32,523 nt of DNA from Paracidovorax oryzae ATCC 19882. Its GTDB lineage: Bacteria > Pseudomonadota > Gammaproteobacteria > Burkholderiales > Burkholderiaceae_C. Positions 16,020 to 23,932 of this stretch are shown here, one piece after another. The first letter of the stretch is position 1. Each line of letters opens with the position of its first letter. The stretch lies in NCBI RefSeq assembly GCF_000687165.1, contig NZ_JMKU01000037.1, forward strand, positions 1-32,523, in the 5' to 3' direction. The notes beneath the pieces were generated by a model that saw only the letters and a program-made list of their open reading frames with translations, made no database searches and was not told the DNA's origin. The position numbers and the translations under genes were made by a program.

Positions 16020-16222
16020 CCGCTCCCCCTGTCCTTGGTACCTGAGAGATTCACCCCGTGGCCAACACGGCGCGGGGCTTGCTCCTTCGGTGCGCCACAG
16101 GCTGTGGCGGCTCTCCAGACGGCGTTCGATGGTGTGCAGTACGGTACCTGAGCGTGTATGGGAGTTTGCGCCTTCGGTGGAACGCCAGCCGGGCTGGGCC
16201 GTTCGCTCTCCTGCGAGGCGGA
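16020..16222 (-). promoter_or_regulatory. Tandem glycine riboswitch (gcvT element)
   Basis: On the minus strand two glycine aptamers follow each other. Aptamer 1 (about 16216 to 16142) has GGAGAGCG, CCACCGAAGGCGCAAACTCC and CTCAGGTACCG. Aptamer 2 (about 16119 to 16023) has TCTGGAGAGCC, GCACCGAAGGAGCAAGCCCC and TCTCAGGTACCAAGGACAG, the latter being the hallmark ending. The remaining 90 bases before the dadA-like start form the expression platform and include the stem GCTAT/ATAGC around 15979-15995. Such switches usually turn genes on when glycine is high. Confidence 0.94.
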
Positions 16223-16271
16223 TCGTAGCAGCGAAACCGCGCCGCGCATAGCGCCCGGCGCGGCCGCGGGT

Positions 16272-17459
16272 TCAGCCGGCTTGCGGGACGACGGCTTCGC
16301 CCAGGTTCAGCATCAGCCGGTTGGCCCAGGCGAAAAGGGCAGCGGCGTGCAGCGCGTCCAGGATCTCCAGGTCGGACAGGCCGGCGTCGCGCAGCGGCTG
16401 CAGGTGCTGCGCGCCGAACGTGCCGGGCGTGCGCGTGAGCGCGGCGCTGGCCTGCACGATGGCGCGTTCGCGTGCATTGGTGCCGGCGGTGTCGGGTTCC
16501 TGGAAGATCTGCGCCATCACGTCGTTGCGCTTGGCCAGTTGCTCGAAGCGCTGTGCGTGCACGGAGGCGCAGTACACGCAGCCGTTCACGCGCGAGACCA
16601 CGGTGCTGGCGACTTCGCGTTCGGCACGGGCGAGGCCGCCGGGCGCGTACATGATGGCGTTGAAGGCCTGCGAGCGCTCGGACAGCACGCGGGGCTGGTG
16701 CGCCAGCAGCAGGTAGAAGTCCGACGTGCGGGCCTTGGGATGGCTGAGGTCGAGCACTGCGTTCTGCTCGGGGGTGGCCGCTGCGGGATCGAGCACGGGC
16801 AGCCAGGCCTTCCAGTCCAGCGTTTCGCTGGTGTAGCCGTTCACGCGCAGCGGCTCGCCGGGCGCAGGCAGGTTGGCGGGGTGGACGAAGGGGGCAGCGT
16901 CCGCCGGTTGCGCTGCGGCAGCGGCCGGCGCGGCGCCGGCTTCGCCCAGTTGCGCCAGCGCGGCCACGCCGGCCACCACGCGCAGCTGGTAGGTGACGAA
17001 GCCGATCAGCTGCGCGAGCAGCACCGTGTCCGGCACCGCGAGGCCCGCGGCGGGCAGTGCCTGCAGGGCGGCCTGGTCGCTTTCGGCAGGGTGCGTGGCG
17101 AGGGTGCGCGCGAAGTGCACGATGGCCTGCAGCCGGGCGTCCGCGATCGCGGCGCCGGGCGCATCGACGAGCGCCTGCACGGCCGGCGGGGGGGCCAGCG
17201 GCTGGAGGGCTGCACGGTAGTGCGCCGCCAGCGCGGGCAGTCCGCTCACGCGGGCGATGTCGTGCGCCACGGCCAGGCGCTCGGCCTGCGTGAGGCCGCC
17301 GGGCAGCCCGGGGCCGAAGAGGGCGTCCTCGCAGCCCTGGGTGGCCGTGGCGACCTTGTCGCGCTGGTGGCGCACGGCGTGGGCCGCGCTGCCGGGCGCG
17401 AGGCCGGCGATGTGGTCGATGGTGTCGCGGGATGCGGTGGCAATGGCGGTGTCGGTCAT
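16272..17459 (-). CDS. Two-domain CMD/alkylhydroperoxidase-like protein
   Basis: This 395-residue protein joins two AhpD/carboxymuconolactone-decarboxylase-like halves. Residues about 1-165 resemble the CMD domain protein of the Avi_7170 type (DTIDHIAGLAPGS, then LTQAERLAVAHDIA) and have no CxxC. After a Pro/Ala linker, residues about 200-395 resemble the partner peroxidase-related family with WKAWLPVLDP and the redox motif NGCVYCASVHAQR, its CxxC at Cys294 and Cys297. In other bacteria these are, as I recall, two adjacent genes, so this looks like a fusion. The AhpD fold usually reduces peroxides or acts as an oxidoreductase. It lies 46 bases after the flavoprotein gene and is probably cotranscribed with it. 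Confidence 0.83.
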   Translation of the reverse strand: MTDTAIATASRDTIDHIAGLAPGSAAHAVRHQRDKVATATQGCEDALFGPGLPGGLTQAERLAVAHDIARVSGLPALAAHYRAALQPLAPPPAVQALVDAPGAAIADARLQAIVHFARTLATHPAESDQAALQALPAAGLAVPDTVLLAQLIGFVTYQLRVVAGVAALAQLGEAGAAPAAAAAQPADAAPFVHPANLPAPGEPLRVNGYTSETLDWKAWLPVLDPAAATPEQNAVLDLSHPKARTSDFYLLLAHQPRVLSERSQAFNAIMYAPGGLARAEREVASTVVSRVNGCVYCASVHAQRFEQLAKRNDVMAQIFQEPDTAGTNARERAIVQASAALTRTPGTFGAQHLQPLRDAGLSDLEILDALHAAALFAWANRLMLNLGEAVVPQAG

Positions 17460-17505
17460 GGGCGATCCGTTGCGGTGGGGCAGGAAGAGAGGGCGGGGCG
17501 GCCGG

Positions 17506-18975
17506 TCAGCCGGGCAGGACGCGCCGGGCGGTGTCCGCGGGCGTCCATTCGTCGCCCAGCAGTTCGGGCTCGGCATAGGCCTGCAGCACGCCGAAGTGGT
17601 AGTCCACGTCTTCGCGGTAGAACAGGCTGGCGAGGCCGGTGGCCAGCCGGCGCGCGCCGTCGCTGATGGCGGGGATGTCGCCCGAGACCGTGCCGTGCGA
17701 CAGGGCCGCGGGGTAGCAGAAGCAGTGCACGCGCTCCAGGCCGGGGCAGTCGCCGGGCAATTTCTCGCGGAACTCGAACACGGGGCCCAGGTCGGGCGAA
17801 TCGGCCAGTTCCTGGTCTTCGTCGCCCGGCGGCGGCGTGTAGCGCGCGCCCCAGGTGCGCACGTGGGGCGCGATGGCCGCGAATTCGGGCTTCTGCGCCC
17901 AGTCGATGGCGAAACCGGTCGAGACGATCAGGAAGTCGAAGGCGAAGGTGCCGTGCGGCGTGGCGGCATGCAGCGCGCCGTCGGCCGGGTTCTCGCGCAC
18001 GCCCTGCACCGGGCAGCCCAGGTGGAAGAAGGCGTTGGGGTGGCGCGAGACGCGCAGCGTGCTGCCGTGCGGTGGCGGCACCTGCGTGGTGTTGATGTAG
18101 TGGCGGATGCGCCACTTCCAGGCGTCCGGCAGGTCGTGGTGGCCGTGCGTGAGGCCGGGCACGCCCGAGCCCTTGGACTTGTTGATGCGGGGCAGGTCGG
18201 GGCGGCGCACCAGCAGGTCCACGCTGGCGGCGCCGCATTCCAGCGCCGTGGCGGCGCTGTCCATGGCGGACGAGCCGGCACCCACCACGCCCACGCGCAG
18301 GCCGCGCAGCGTGGCGTAGTCCAGCACATCGGACGAATGCGCCCAGCGGCTGCGGTCCACGCCCTGCATGAAGGCCGGGATCTGCGGCCCGCCCAGGCCG
18401 TCGCGGCCCGTGGCCAGCACCACGCGGCGTGCGAACCAGGTCGTGGCGTGGCCCTGCGCCTGCACGTCCACTTCCACCAGCCCGTCGCCGCGCGGCCGCA
18501 CGGCGGTGACCGCATGGCCGTTGCGCACGTCCGCCCGGGTAACGCGCCGGTACCAGCGCAGGTAGTCCATCCACTGCAGCCGCGGGATCTTGTCGAGCGC
18601 GGCCCAGGCGTCGTCGCCCCACTGGGCCTCGAACCACGCGCGGAAGGTGAGCGAAGGAACGCCCAGCGCCGGGCCCGTCAGCTCCTTGGGCGAGCGCAGC
18701 GTTTCCATGCGCGCCGTGGTCGCCCAGGGCCCCTCGTGGTCCTCCGGTGCGCGGTCCAGCAACACCGCAGGGATGCCCTGCTGCGCCAGCGCCATGCTGG
18801 CCGCCAGGCCCGCCTGGCCGGCGCCGATCACCAGCACGTCGATGACCGGCCGGCCCGCGTGCATGCGCTGCGGCAGCCAGGCCTTCGCGCGCCAGTTGAG
18901 GGTCAGCAGATCGTGCTGCAGCCGCTGTTCAAGAGCAGCCAGCCCGGCCGCGCCCAGAGGGGAGGAAATAGCCAT
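17506..18975 (-). CDS. FAD/NAD(P)-dependent oxidoreductase (flavin monooxygenase-like)
   Basis: This 489-residue protein has two Rossmann motifs: VLVIGAGQAGLAAS near residue 45 for FAD and VGVVGAGSSAMDSA near residue 220 for NADPH. Between them is VVLATGRDG, a typical FAD-strand closing sequence. SLTFRAWFEAQWG and FLIVSTGF are also typical of flavin-containing or Baeyer-Villiger-type monooxygenases, though the BVMO fingerprint was not recognised. The ATG at 18975 was chosen; a GTG at 19018-19020 extends the frame by 15 residues. The adjacent CMD/AhpD-like gene and the upstream Bug-type binding protein suggest catabolism of an imported organic acid or sulfur compound, but no substrate is evident. 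Confidence 0.82.
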   Translation of the reverse strand: MAISSPLGAAGLAALEQRLQHDLLTLNWRAKAWLPQRMHAGRPVIDVLVIGAGQAGLAASMALAQQGIPAVLLDRAPEDHEGPWATTARMETLRSPKELTGPALGVPSLTFRAWFEAQWGDDAWAALDKIPRLQWMDYLRWYRRVTRADVRNGHAVTAVRPRGDGLVEVDVQAQGHATTWFARRVVLATGRDGLGGPQIPAFMQGVDRSRWAHSSDVLDYATLRGLRVGVVGAGSSAMDSAATALECGAASVDLLVRRPDLPRINKSKGSGVPGLTHGHHDLPDAWKWRIRHYINTTQVPPPHGSTLRVSRHPNAFFHLGCPVQGVRENPADGALHAATPHGTFAFDFLIVSTGFAIDWAQKPEFAAIAPHVRTWGARYTPPPGDEDQELADSPDLGPVFEFREKLPGDCPGLERVHCFCYPAALSHGTVSGDIPAISDGARRLATGLASLFYREDVDYHFGVLQAYAEPELLGDEWTPADTARRVLPG

Positions 18976-19082
18976 GGAAAGATTGTTGCAGGAGGCAGAA
19001 GGGCGTTGAGGCAGCGCCACGGAATGCGATCACAACGCGGATCCGCTTCGCCAAGGCGTTGAAAACCGGCGCGGCCCCATAC

Positions 19083-19196
19083 CAGCGACCCCCGTGGAAC
19101 TGGCTCCGCCAGGCCACCGGGGGTGCCCCCCTTCCCGGGGCGCGCAGCGCCACGAGAGAAGGGGGGAGCGGCGCAAGCCGCTCAGGGGGTTGACGC
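19083..19196. repeat. GC-rich dispersed intergenic repeat (REP-like) with nested hairpins
   Basis: The space between the FAD enzyme and the Bug-type gene has no ORF. It holds CCCCCCTTC at 19126-19134, which can pair with GAAGGGGGG at 19158-19166, followed by the hairpin AGCGGC-GCAA-GCCGCT at 19167-19182, and a tail CAGGGGGTTGA. From memory this pattern recurs many times in Acidovorax and related genomes, so it is probably a REP-like element. It may also end transcription of the Bug-type gene. Confidence 0.6.
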
Positions 19197-19198
19197 CG

Positions 19199-20218
19199 CT
19201 AGTCCACGCTGATTTTCGCGTCCTTCACCACCTGCGCCCATTTCGCGCGGTCCTGGTGCACGGTCCGGGCGAACTGTTCCGGCGTCTCGATGCGCACCGT
19301 GTTGCCCTGCGACTCGAAGCGCTGGCGCACCTCGGGCTGCTCCAGCACCTCGCGCAGCGCGGTGTTGAGCTTGCGCACGATGGCCGGGTCCGTGCCCTTG
19401 GGCGCGAAGATGCCGAACCAGATGGAGCTGTCGAAGCCCTGGGTGCCGGGCAGCCCGCTGGAGGCGATGGTGGGCACTTCCTTCACCGCGGCCACGGGCT
19501 TCGCCGTGGTCACGCCCAGCAGGCGCACCTTGCCGGCCTTGTAGTGCGGCAGCACGGTCTGCACCTGGTTCATGATGCAGCAGGTCTCGCCGCGCACCAC
19601 CGACGTGATGGCCTCCGGGCCACCCTTGTAGGGCACGTGCACCATGTTCAGGCCCAGGCGCGCGTTGAATTCGGCGAACGCCATGTGGGTGCCGGCGCCG
19701 TTGCCGGTGGAGGCGTAGTTGTACTTGCCGGGGTTGGCTTTCACGATCTCGACGAATTCCTGCAGCGTCTTCGCGTCGATCACGTTCGGGTTCACGGTGA
19801 GCACGTTGGACACGTCGATGAGCGTGCCCACGGGCACGAAGTCGGCCTCCACGTCGAAGGGCAGCTTCTTGTAGAGCGCGGCATTGCTGCCGTGCGTGGC
19901 TGCGGTGCCGAAGGCCAGCGTGTAGCCGTCCGGCTTGGCGCGGGCGACGTACTCGCTGGCGATGTTGCCCGCGGCGCCGGACTTGTAGTCGATGATGACC
20001 GGCTGGCCGAGCTTCTGGCTGAGCGGCTCCTGCACGGAGCGGGCCACCACGTCCACGCCGGAGCCGGCCGGGAAACCCATGATGAGCGTGACGGGCTGGC
20101 GCGGCCAGTCGGCGGCGCCGTGCGGATCCGCCGCGAGGGCAGGGGAGGCGGCGGTCCAGGCCGCGGCGGCGAGCGCGGCGGCACCCAGCCAGGAGAAGGA
20201 ATCGGAAAGACGGCGCAT
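19199..20218 (-). CDS. Bug-family (TctC) tripartite tricarboxylate transporter binding protein
   Basis: This 339-residue secreted protein has a Sec-type signal peptide (residues about 1-29, ending SPALA). The mature part shows the Bug signatures WPRQPVTLIMGFPAGSGVDVVAR, in parts around 38-60, and PVIIDYKSGAAGNIASEYVA. HVPYKGGPEAI and ASSGLPG are also standard. Members bind carboxylates such as tricarboxylates, nicotinate or aromatic acids in the periplasm and are greatly expanded in Burkholderiales. No TctA/TctB membrane genes are nearby, so it is an orphan. The ATG at 20218 gives a complete signal peptide. The following gene downstream is separated by a repeat and may be independently transcribed. 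Confidence 0.92.
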   Translation of the reverse strand: MRRLSDSFSWLGAAALAAAAWTAASPALAADPHGAADWPRQPVTLIMGFPAGSGVDVVARSVQEPLSQKLGQPVIIDYKSGAAGNIASEYVARAKPDGYTLAFGTAATHGSNAALYKKLPFDVEADFVPVGTLIDVSNVLTVNPNVIDAKTLQEFVEIVKANPGKYNYASTGNGAGTHMAFAEFNARLGLNMVHVPYKGGPEAITSVVRGETCCIMNQVQTVLPHYKAGKVRLLGVTTAKPVAAVKEVPTIASSGLPGTQGFDSSIWFGIFAPKGTDPAIVRKLNTALREVLEQPEVRQRFESQGNTVRIETPEQFARTVHQDRAKWAQVVKDAKISVD

Positions 20219-20383
20219 GCGAAGGGTCCCAGGAAAGAACAGGATCCCTGCCCGGACAGAGCCGCCCGGGTGGGGCGGTCCGGTGGGAAGCAAGGAATGC
20301 GCCATTGTGGGCAAGGCTTCATGCCCGCCCGCCCATATGGTTATGGGGTGACGGCCCCCGGCGCCGGCCGGGCGGCAGGGGGA

Positions 20384-20812
20384 TCAGCGCCGGTAGGGAT
20401 CGTCGGGGCGGCGGTCGTAGCGGTTGGGCACGCCGTCGCCATCACGGTCCCAGCCGCCGCGGCGCATTTCCCAGCGGCTGCCCTGCTGCACCCAGCCCGG
20501 CTGGCGGTACACATAGCCCGGCCGCGCGCGCAGCCAGTGGCCCGGAACCCAGACGTGCCCGCGGCCGCGCCATTCCCAGTGGCCCTGCTCCCAGACCATG
20601 CCGCGGCGCGGCGGCGGCACGCGCTCATAGCGGGGCGGGGGCGGTGCGGACCAGCGTTCCAGCACCACGGGCGCGGGCGCGACGTACTGCGGGCCGGATT
20701 GCACGATGACCGTGGCGCTGGTGGCGGCCTGCGCGGAGGTGGTCACCGTGCCCATGGCGGCGGCCAGCGCGAGCGAGGCGGCGGAGAGGGACAGGGCCTG
20801 GCGGTGGATCAT
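20384..20812 (-). CDS. Secreted WXXGXW-repeat protein
   Basis: This 142-residue protein has a signal peptide (residues about 1-29, ending SAQA). The mature part is rich in Trp, Arg and Pro with repeats of WEQGHWEW, WVPGHWL and QPGWVQQGSRW, matching the YXWGXW/WXXGXW repeat family of unknown function found in betaproteobacteria. The C-terminus has a DRDGDGVPNRYDRRPDD stretch like a calcium-binding thrombospondin type 3 repeat. The start has an AGGAGA site. It stands alone, with about 165-base spacers on each side where nothing was recognised. Confidence 0.8.
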   Translation of the reverse strand: MIHRQALSLSAASLALAAAMGTVTTSAQAATSATVIVQSGPQYVAPAPVVLERWSAPPPPRYERVPPPRRGMVWEQGHWEWRGRGHVWVPGHWLRARPGYVYRQPGWVQQGSRWEMRRGGWDRDGDGVPNRYDRRPDDPYRR

Positions 20813-20982
20813 GGAAGTCTCCTGAAAGGCTCGGAATTCCGGTGCCGGGCCCGGTCGGCCCCGGTGGTCCCGGTCATCCATGGCCCCATGCTCGCGGCCG
20901 CGCGTCAACGCCGTGTCGCCCCGGTGTCGCCGCCGTGCGAAGCGGTGTGTGCAGGTGTTTCCCGCCTTCGTCCGCACGGGTG

Positions 20983-21237
20983 TCAGCGTGCCGCGCCCAG
21001 TTCCGGCCAGATGGCGGCCCAGTCGTGCGGGCGCAGGTCCTTGCGCGTGACCTGGCCGCCCGTGGCCTGCTCGATGGCCACGCAGTTGAGCGGGGAGGGA
21101 ATGCGCTGGGCGTAGCCGTGCTGCCACTGCCGGATCTGCGCGTCGCTCTTGATGGGCGACCCATGCTGCGCCATGCGCAGCCGGAGCTGGCGGACGCTCA
21201 GGGCGCCGTGCTGTTGGAGGTATTCGTGCAACGTCAT
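20983..21237 (-). CDS. YdaS/Cro-like HTH regulator
   Basis: This 84-residue DNA-binding protein resembles YdaS antitoxin/Cro-like repressors, with an HTH around residues 12-50 (SVRQLRLRMAQHGSPIK, IRQWQHGYAQRIP) and the typical ending RPHDWAAIWPEL. The ATG at 21237 was chosen over a TTG at 21261. It is divergent from the S24 repressor with 88 bases between start codons, an arrangement like the CI/Cro switch of prophages. No phage structural genes were seen nearby, so this is either a remnant or a domesticated switch. Confidence 0.83.
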   Translation of the reverse strand: MTLHEYLQQHGALSVRQLRLRMAQHGSPIKSDAQIRQWQHGYAQRIPSPLNCVAIEQATGGQVTRKDLRPHDWAAIWPELGAAR

Positions 21238-21249
21238 GTCCCGCCCCGT

Positions 21250-21320
21250 GGAAAGTAGCAATTGCTCTGGATTCTATTTTTGCAAAGTAGCAAAAGCAAC
21301 CGTAGCGTGTGCTACTTTCC
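21250..21320. promoter_or_regulatory. Three operator-like repeats between the divergent repressors
   Basis: Copies of the 11-mer GNAAAGTAGCA occur at 21250-21260 (GGAAAGTAGCA), 21282-21292 (GCAAAGTAGCA) and, inverted, at 21310-21320 (TGCTACTTTCC, just before the S24 start codon). AGCAATTGCT at 21257-21266 is a perfect palindrome. The layout resembles the OR sites of a CI/Cro switch and would let either repressor control both promoters. Confidence 0.7.
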
Positions 21321-21325
21321 GCACC

Positions 21326-22030
21326 ATGGACGAAACCGCGTTGCAACTCTACCGGCGCCAGCGCCTGGATGAGGCGATTGCCCATCTCACGGCGGGCAAC
21401 GTCACTGCGTTCGGGCGCCTGCTGGGGTACCGCGACGGGGCTTTCGTGCGGCAGATGCTGTCGGGATCGCGCGCGGTGTCGGACAAGACGGTGCGGGCGA
21501 TCGAGACGCTGCGCGGCATGCGCGCCTGGTTCCAGGCGGACGGGGAGCCGCCCCTGCAGGCGGGCGAGCGGGACCCGGCCTATCCGGACGCGGAGGCCGG
21601 CGCGGGCACGGATGCCGTGCTGGTGCTGGAGGTGCGCCGCCAGCAGGACCTGGGCGGGCGGCAGGGCGCCGAGCCCGCCTGCACGGCGGACGGCGGCATG
21701 CGTACCATCGCGCTCACCCATGAGTGGCTGGAGCGCCGCAGCCTGCGCGCGCGCGACCTGATCGCGGTCGCGGTGGGCGATGACAGCATGCAGCCGTCAC
21801 TGCACCCCGGGGACGTGGTGGCGGTGGATACCCGGGAGCCGTCGCCGGCCGACGGGCAGGTGTTCGTGGTGGACTACGAGGGCGCCTGCCTGGTGCGGCG
21901 GGTGGTGCGCGACAGCGGCGCATGGTGGCTGGCCGCGGAGAACGCGCTGCGGTTTCCGCGCAAGCAGCTCACGGCGCCCTCCGCCCGGCTCGTCGGGCGG
22001 GTGGTGCACGTGCACAGCGAGACGCTCTGA
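21326..22030 (+). CDS. S24/LexA-like phage-type repressor
   Basis: This 234-residue protein has an N-terminal DNA-binding part (residues about 10-75, with RLLGYRDGAFVRQMLSGSRAVS) and a C-terminal S24/LexA-like domain. The serine of the peptidase dyad is present at Ser154 in GDDSMQPSLHPGD. Where the catalytic lysine is expected (the VKRL motif in relatives) the protein reads LVRRV, with Arg191, so self-cleavage may be lost. The ATG at 21326 lies just after an operator-like repeat. It is divergent from the YdaS-like gene and is the probable CI-like partner. Confidence 0.86.
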   Translation: MDETALQLYRRQRLDEAIAHLTAGNVTAFGRLLGYRDGAFVRQMLSGSRAVSDKTVRAIETLRGMRAWFQADGEPPLQAGERDPAYPDAEAGAGTDAVLVLEVRRQQDLGGRQGAEPACTADGGMRTIALTHEWLERRSLRARDLIAVAVGDDSMQPSLHPGDVVAVDTREPSPADGQVFVVDYEGACLVRRVVRDSGAWWLAAENALRFPRKQLTAPSARLVGRVVHVHSETL

Positions 22031-22043
22031 GCCGCGCGCTGCG

Positions 22044-22061
22044 GCCCCGCCTCGGCGGGGC
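22044..22061. terminator. GC-rich hairpin between convergent genes
   Basis: CCCCGCC and GGCGGGG form a strong stem around a short loop between the stop of the S24 repressor and the end of the nitrilase-like gene. There is no U-tract, so it is only a candidate terminator. Confidence 0.4.
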
Positions 22062-22070
22062 GCCAGCCCG

Positions 22071-23165
22071 TCAACTGGAAACGCTTCGCAGCGGCAGGGC
22101 GCTCCTGGCCGTCCACACGCCCTGGCGCAGCTGCTTTTTCGTGTAGAGGCCCCGCAGGTAGTCCACCTGGTAATCCTCGTGCGCCGGAAGCTCCGCGAGC
22201 TGGAAGTCGGCGAGGTCCATGAGCCGGGTCGTGTTCGCTGCGGCGTCGTAGCGGCCGATCTGGAAGATCGGCTCCTGCAGGCGCTGGAGATGCGACATGC
22301 CGTCGGTGAGCATGACGAGGGCACCGTCGGCCACCGCCACGGCCTGCGGGACGATGGCCATGCCGCAGGAGGTGACCAGCTGCAGGTCCAGGGCCTTCGC
22401 CTGCGGCCCCAGCGTCTGCGCCACGGTGTTCATGGCGTTCGCCACGACCTGCTTGGCATGGTCCAGGCACACCTCCAGGCCCACCGCCATCTCGTCCCAG
22501 AAAACCAGGTTGTCCAGGTTCTGGTCCGGGTTGAGCTGGAAGCTGTAGGTGGTGGTGGGATCGAGGTTGGCGTGCCAGTCCTGGGGCGGGCCGTCGATGT
22601 GGGAGATGTAGTGCTTCTCCATGAGGATGTAGGGCACGCTGGCATCGAGGCGGGCGCGGCTGCCGCGCAGCATGATCGCGGTGTTGAGCAGGTTCATGCG
22701 GTGGTCGTCCTGCATCGGAAGCACCGAGCAGACCGTGCCGGCGACGACCACCCAGTCGCGGAACAGCGTCGAGCCCTGGACCACGGCGTAGAGCACCTCG
22801 GCCAGTGCATAGCGTGCATCCTCGGGATAGGAGCCGAAGCTGGTGTCCCGCAGGAAGCGGTCGCCTGCGGACTCTTCCCGGGAGGCCTTGCGGAAATAGA
22901 ACTCCGGGGCGATGAACACCTTCAGCGTGCGGCTGTCCTGCATGCCCTCCACGTTCTGGAGGGTGGTGGCCGTCCAGAACAGCACGTTGACGAGGCGCTG
23001 CGCGCGCGCCTGCAGGTCCGGATCGTCCAGCCGGATGCGCGGAGCGCCCGAGCGGGAGTCCACGTTGCCGGGCGGCGTGGGATAGAAGGTCGGCACCATG
23101 TAGCTCAGCGGCAGGACCGAGGTGTAGCCGCCGGCCGGCAGGATGTCTTCGATGGTGATGGGCAC
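22071..23165 (-). CDS. Divergent nitrilase-superfamily (carbon-nitrogen hydrolase) enzyme of the Reb-like operon
   Basis: This 364-residue protein shows the complete nitrilase triad: Glu88 in VFIAPEFYF, Lys184 in LMEKHYISH and Cys233 in GLEVCLDHA. Supporting family features are WVVVAGTVCS near 138-147, NTAIMLRG near 161-168 and DLQLVTSCGMAI near 260-271. Members hydrolyse nitriles or amides or transfer acyl groups. The sequence between motifs is unlike the well-known branches. There is no membrane anchor, unlike Lnt. The start is a GTG at 23165 preceded by GAGAGAGAGG. It is the last gene of a run that encodes four RebB-family proteins. It could modify Reb proteins, a small molecule or a lipid; none can be chosen from sequence. 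Confidence 0.8.
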   Translation of the reverse strand: MPITIEDILPAGGYTSVLPLSYMVPTFYPTPPGNVDSRSGAPRIRLDDPDLQARAQRLVNVLFWTATTLQNVEGMQDSRTLKVFIAPEFYFRKASREESAGDRFLRDTSFGSYPEDARYALAEVLYAVVQGSTLFRDWVVVAGTVCSVLPMQDDHRMNLLNTAIMLRGSRARLDASVPYILMEKHYISHIDGPPQDWHANLDPTTTYSFQLNPDQNLDNLVFWDEMAVGLEVCLDHAKQVVANAMNTVAQTLGPQAKALDLQLVTSCGMAIVPQAVAVADGALVMLTDGMSHLQRLQEPIFQIGRYDAAANTTRLMDLADFQLAELPAHEDYQVDYLRGLYTKKQLRQGVWTARSALPLRSVSS

Positions 23166-23225
23166 GTGGAACCTCTCTCTCTTGGGGGTGGTGGGAAAAC
23201 CGGGGCGGCGTGCTTTCGCGCCGCG

Positions 23226-23915
23226 TCATGCGGCCTGCTTGAGCAGCCAGTAGATTTCCTTGACGGTCTGCAGGGCGATGGTCTGGTCCTCCGCGGGCAC
23301 CTGCGCCAGCGGCAGGCCGCGGGACACCGACAGCCCCGGAAAGACCTCGATGGGCACGCCGTTCGTGTCCGTGGACAGCGGACGGGGTTCGGGCACGCCG
23401 GCGAAGGCGTGGCGCAGCAGCGAGACGGCCATGCCCAGCGCCACGAGCGCGAGCAGTACAAGCACCGTGACGAGCAGCTTGATGGGCGGGATGGGGATCT
23501 TCCGGATCAGGCTGGCGATGAACATCACGGCCATCAGGGCATCGATGTTCAGCGGCGAATTCAGCACGCGCACCATCTCCGTCTGCACGAGCAGGCCGGG
23601 CTGCTGCAGGAAATCGACGGCATAGCTGCGCTGGCGCACGACCACGGGCACCGGGACGCTGCGCGTGCCGAGGGTGTTGTCCTCGGCCCGGTAGGCGACG
23701 CGGCTCCAGCCCGGCGAGATCGCCTCGGGCGCGGACAGCCGCAGCCATCCGAAATCGCTGCGCGGCAGGTCGATGTCCGGGGCCGGGGCTTGCACGATGA
23801 AGAAGCCCGCAGGATTGCCGGTGCCCGGCCCGGACGCCTGCCGGTATGCCGTGGGGAAGGCGACCACCACCACTTGCTCCGGCAGCGGGCGCCATGCGGG
23901 TTCTGCGCGGGGCAT
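23226..23915 (-). CDS. Hypothetical membrane protein of the Reb-like operon
   Basis: This 229-residue protein is not recognised. Residues 1-115 look soluble and beta-rich (PEQVVVVAFPTAYR, GWLRLSAPEAISPGW, SVPVPVVVRQRSY). A hydrophobic segment lies at about 124-138 and a clear transmembrane helix at about 146-168 (LLVTVLVLLALVALG). The C-terminal 60 residues are soluble. No signal peptide is visible. It follows the 74-residue gene by 17 bases and precedes the nitrilase-like gene by 60 bases, so it is probably part of the same transcript and may anchor or export the products. Confidence 0.72.
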   Translation of the reverse strand: MPRAEPAWRPLPEQVVVVAFPTAYRQASGPGTGNPAGFFIVQAPAPDIDLPRSDFGWLRLSAPEAISPGWSRVAYRAEDNTLGTRSVPVPVVVRQRSYAVDFLQQPGLLVQTEMVRVLNSPLNIDALMAVMFIASLIRKIPIPPIKLLVTVLVLLALVALGMAVSLLRHAFAGVPEPRPLSTDTNGVPIEVFPGLSVSRGLPLAQVPAEDQTIALQTVKEIYWLLKQAA

Positions 23916-23932
23916 GGGCCGCCTTGAGCGCG

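Noticed and set aside
20983-22030. Toxin-antitoxin pair
   Set aside because: The YdaS family includes antitoxins, but the partner is a clear S24-type repressor and no toxin gene was seen.
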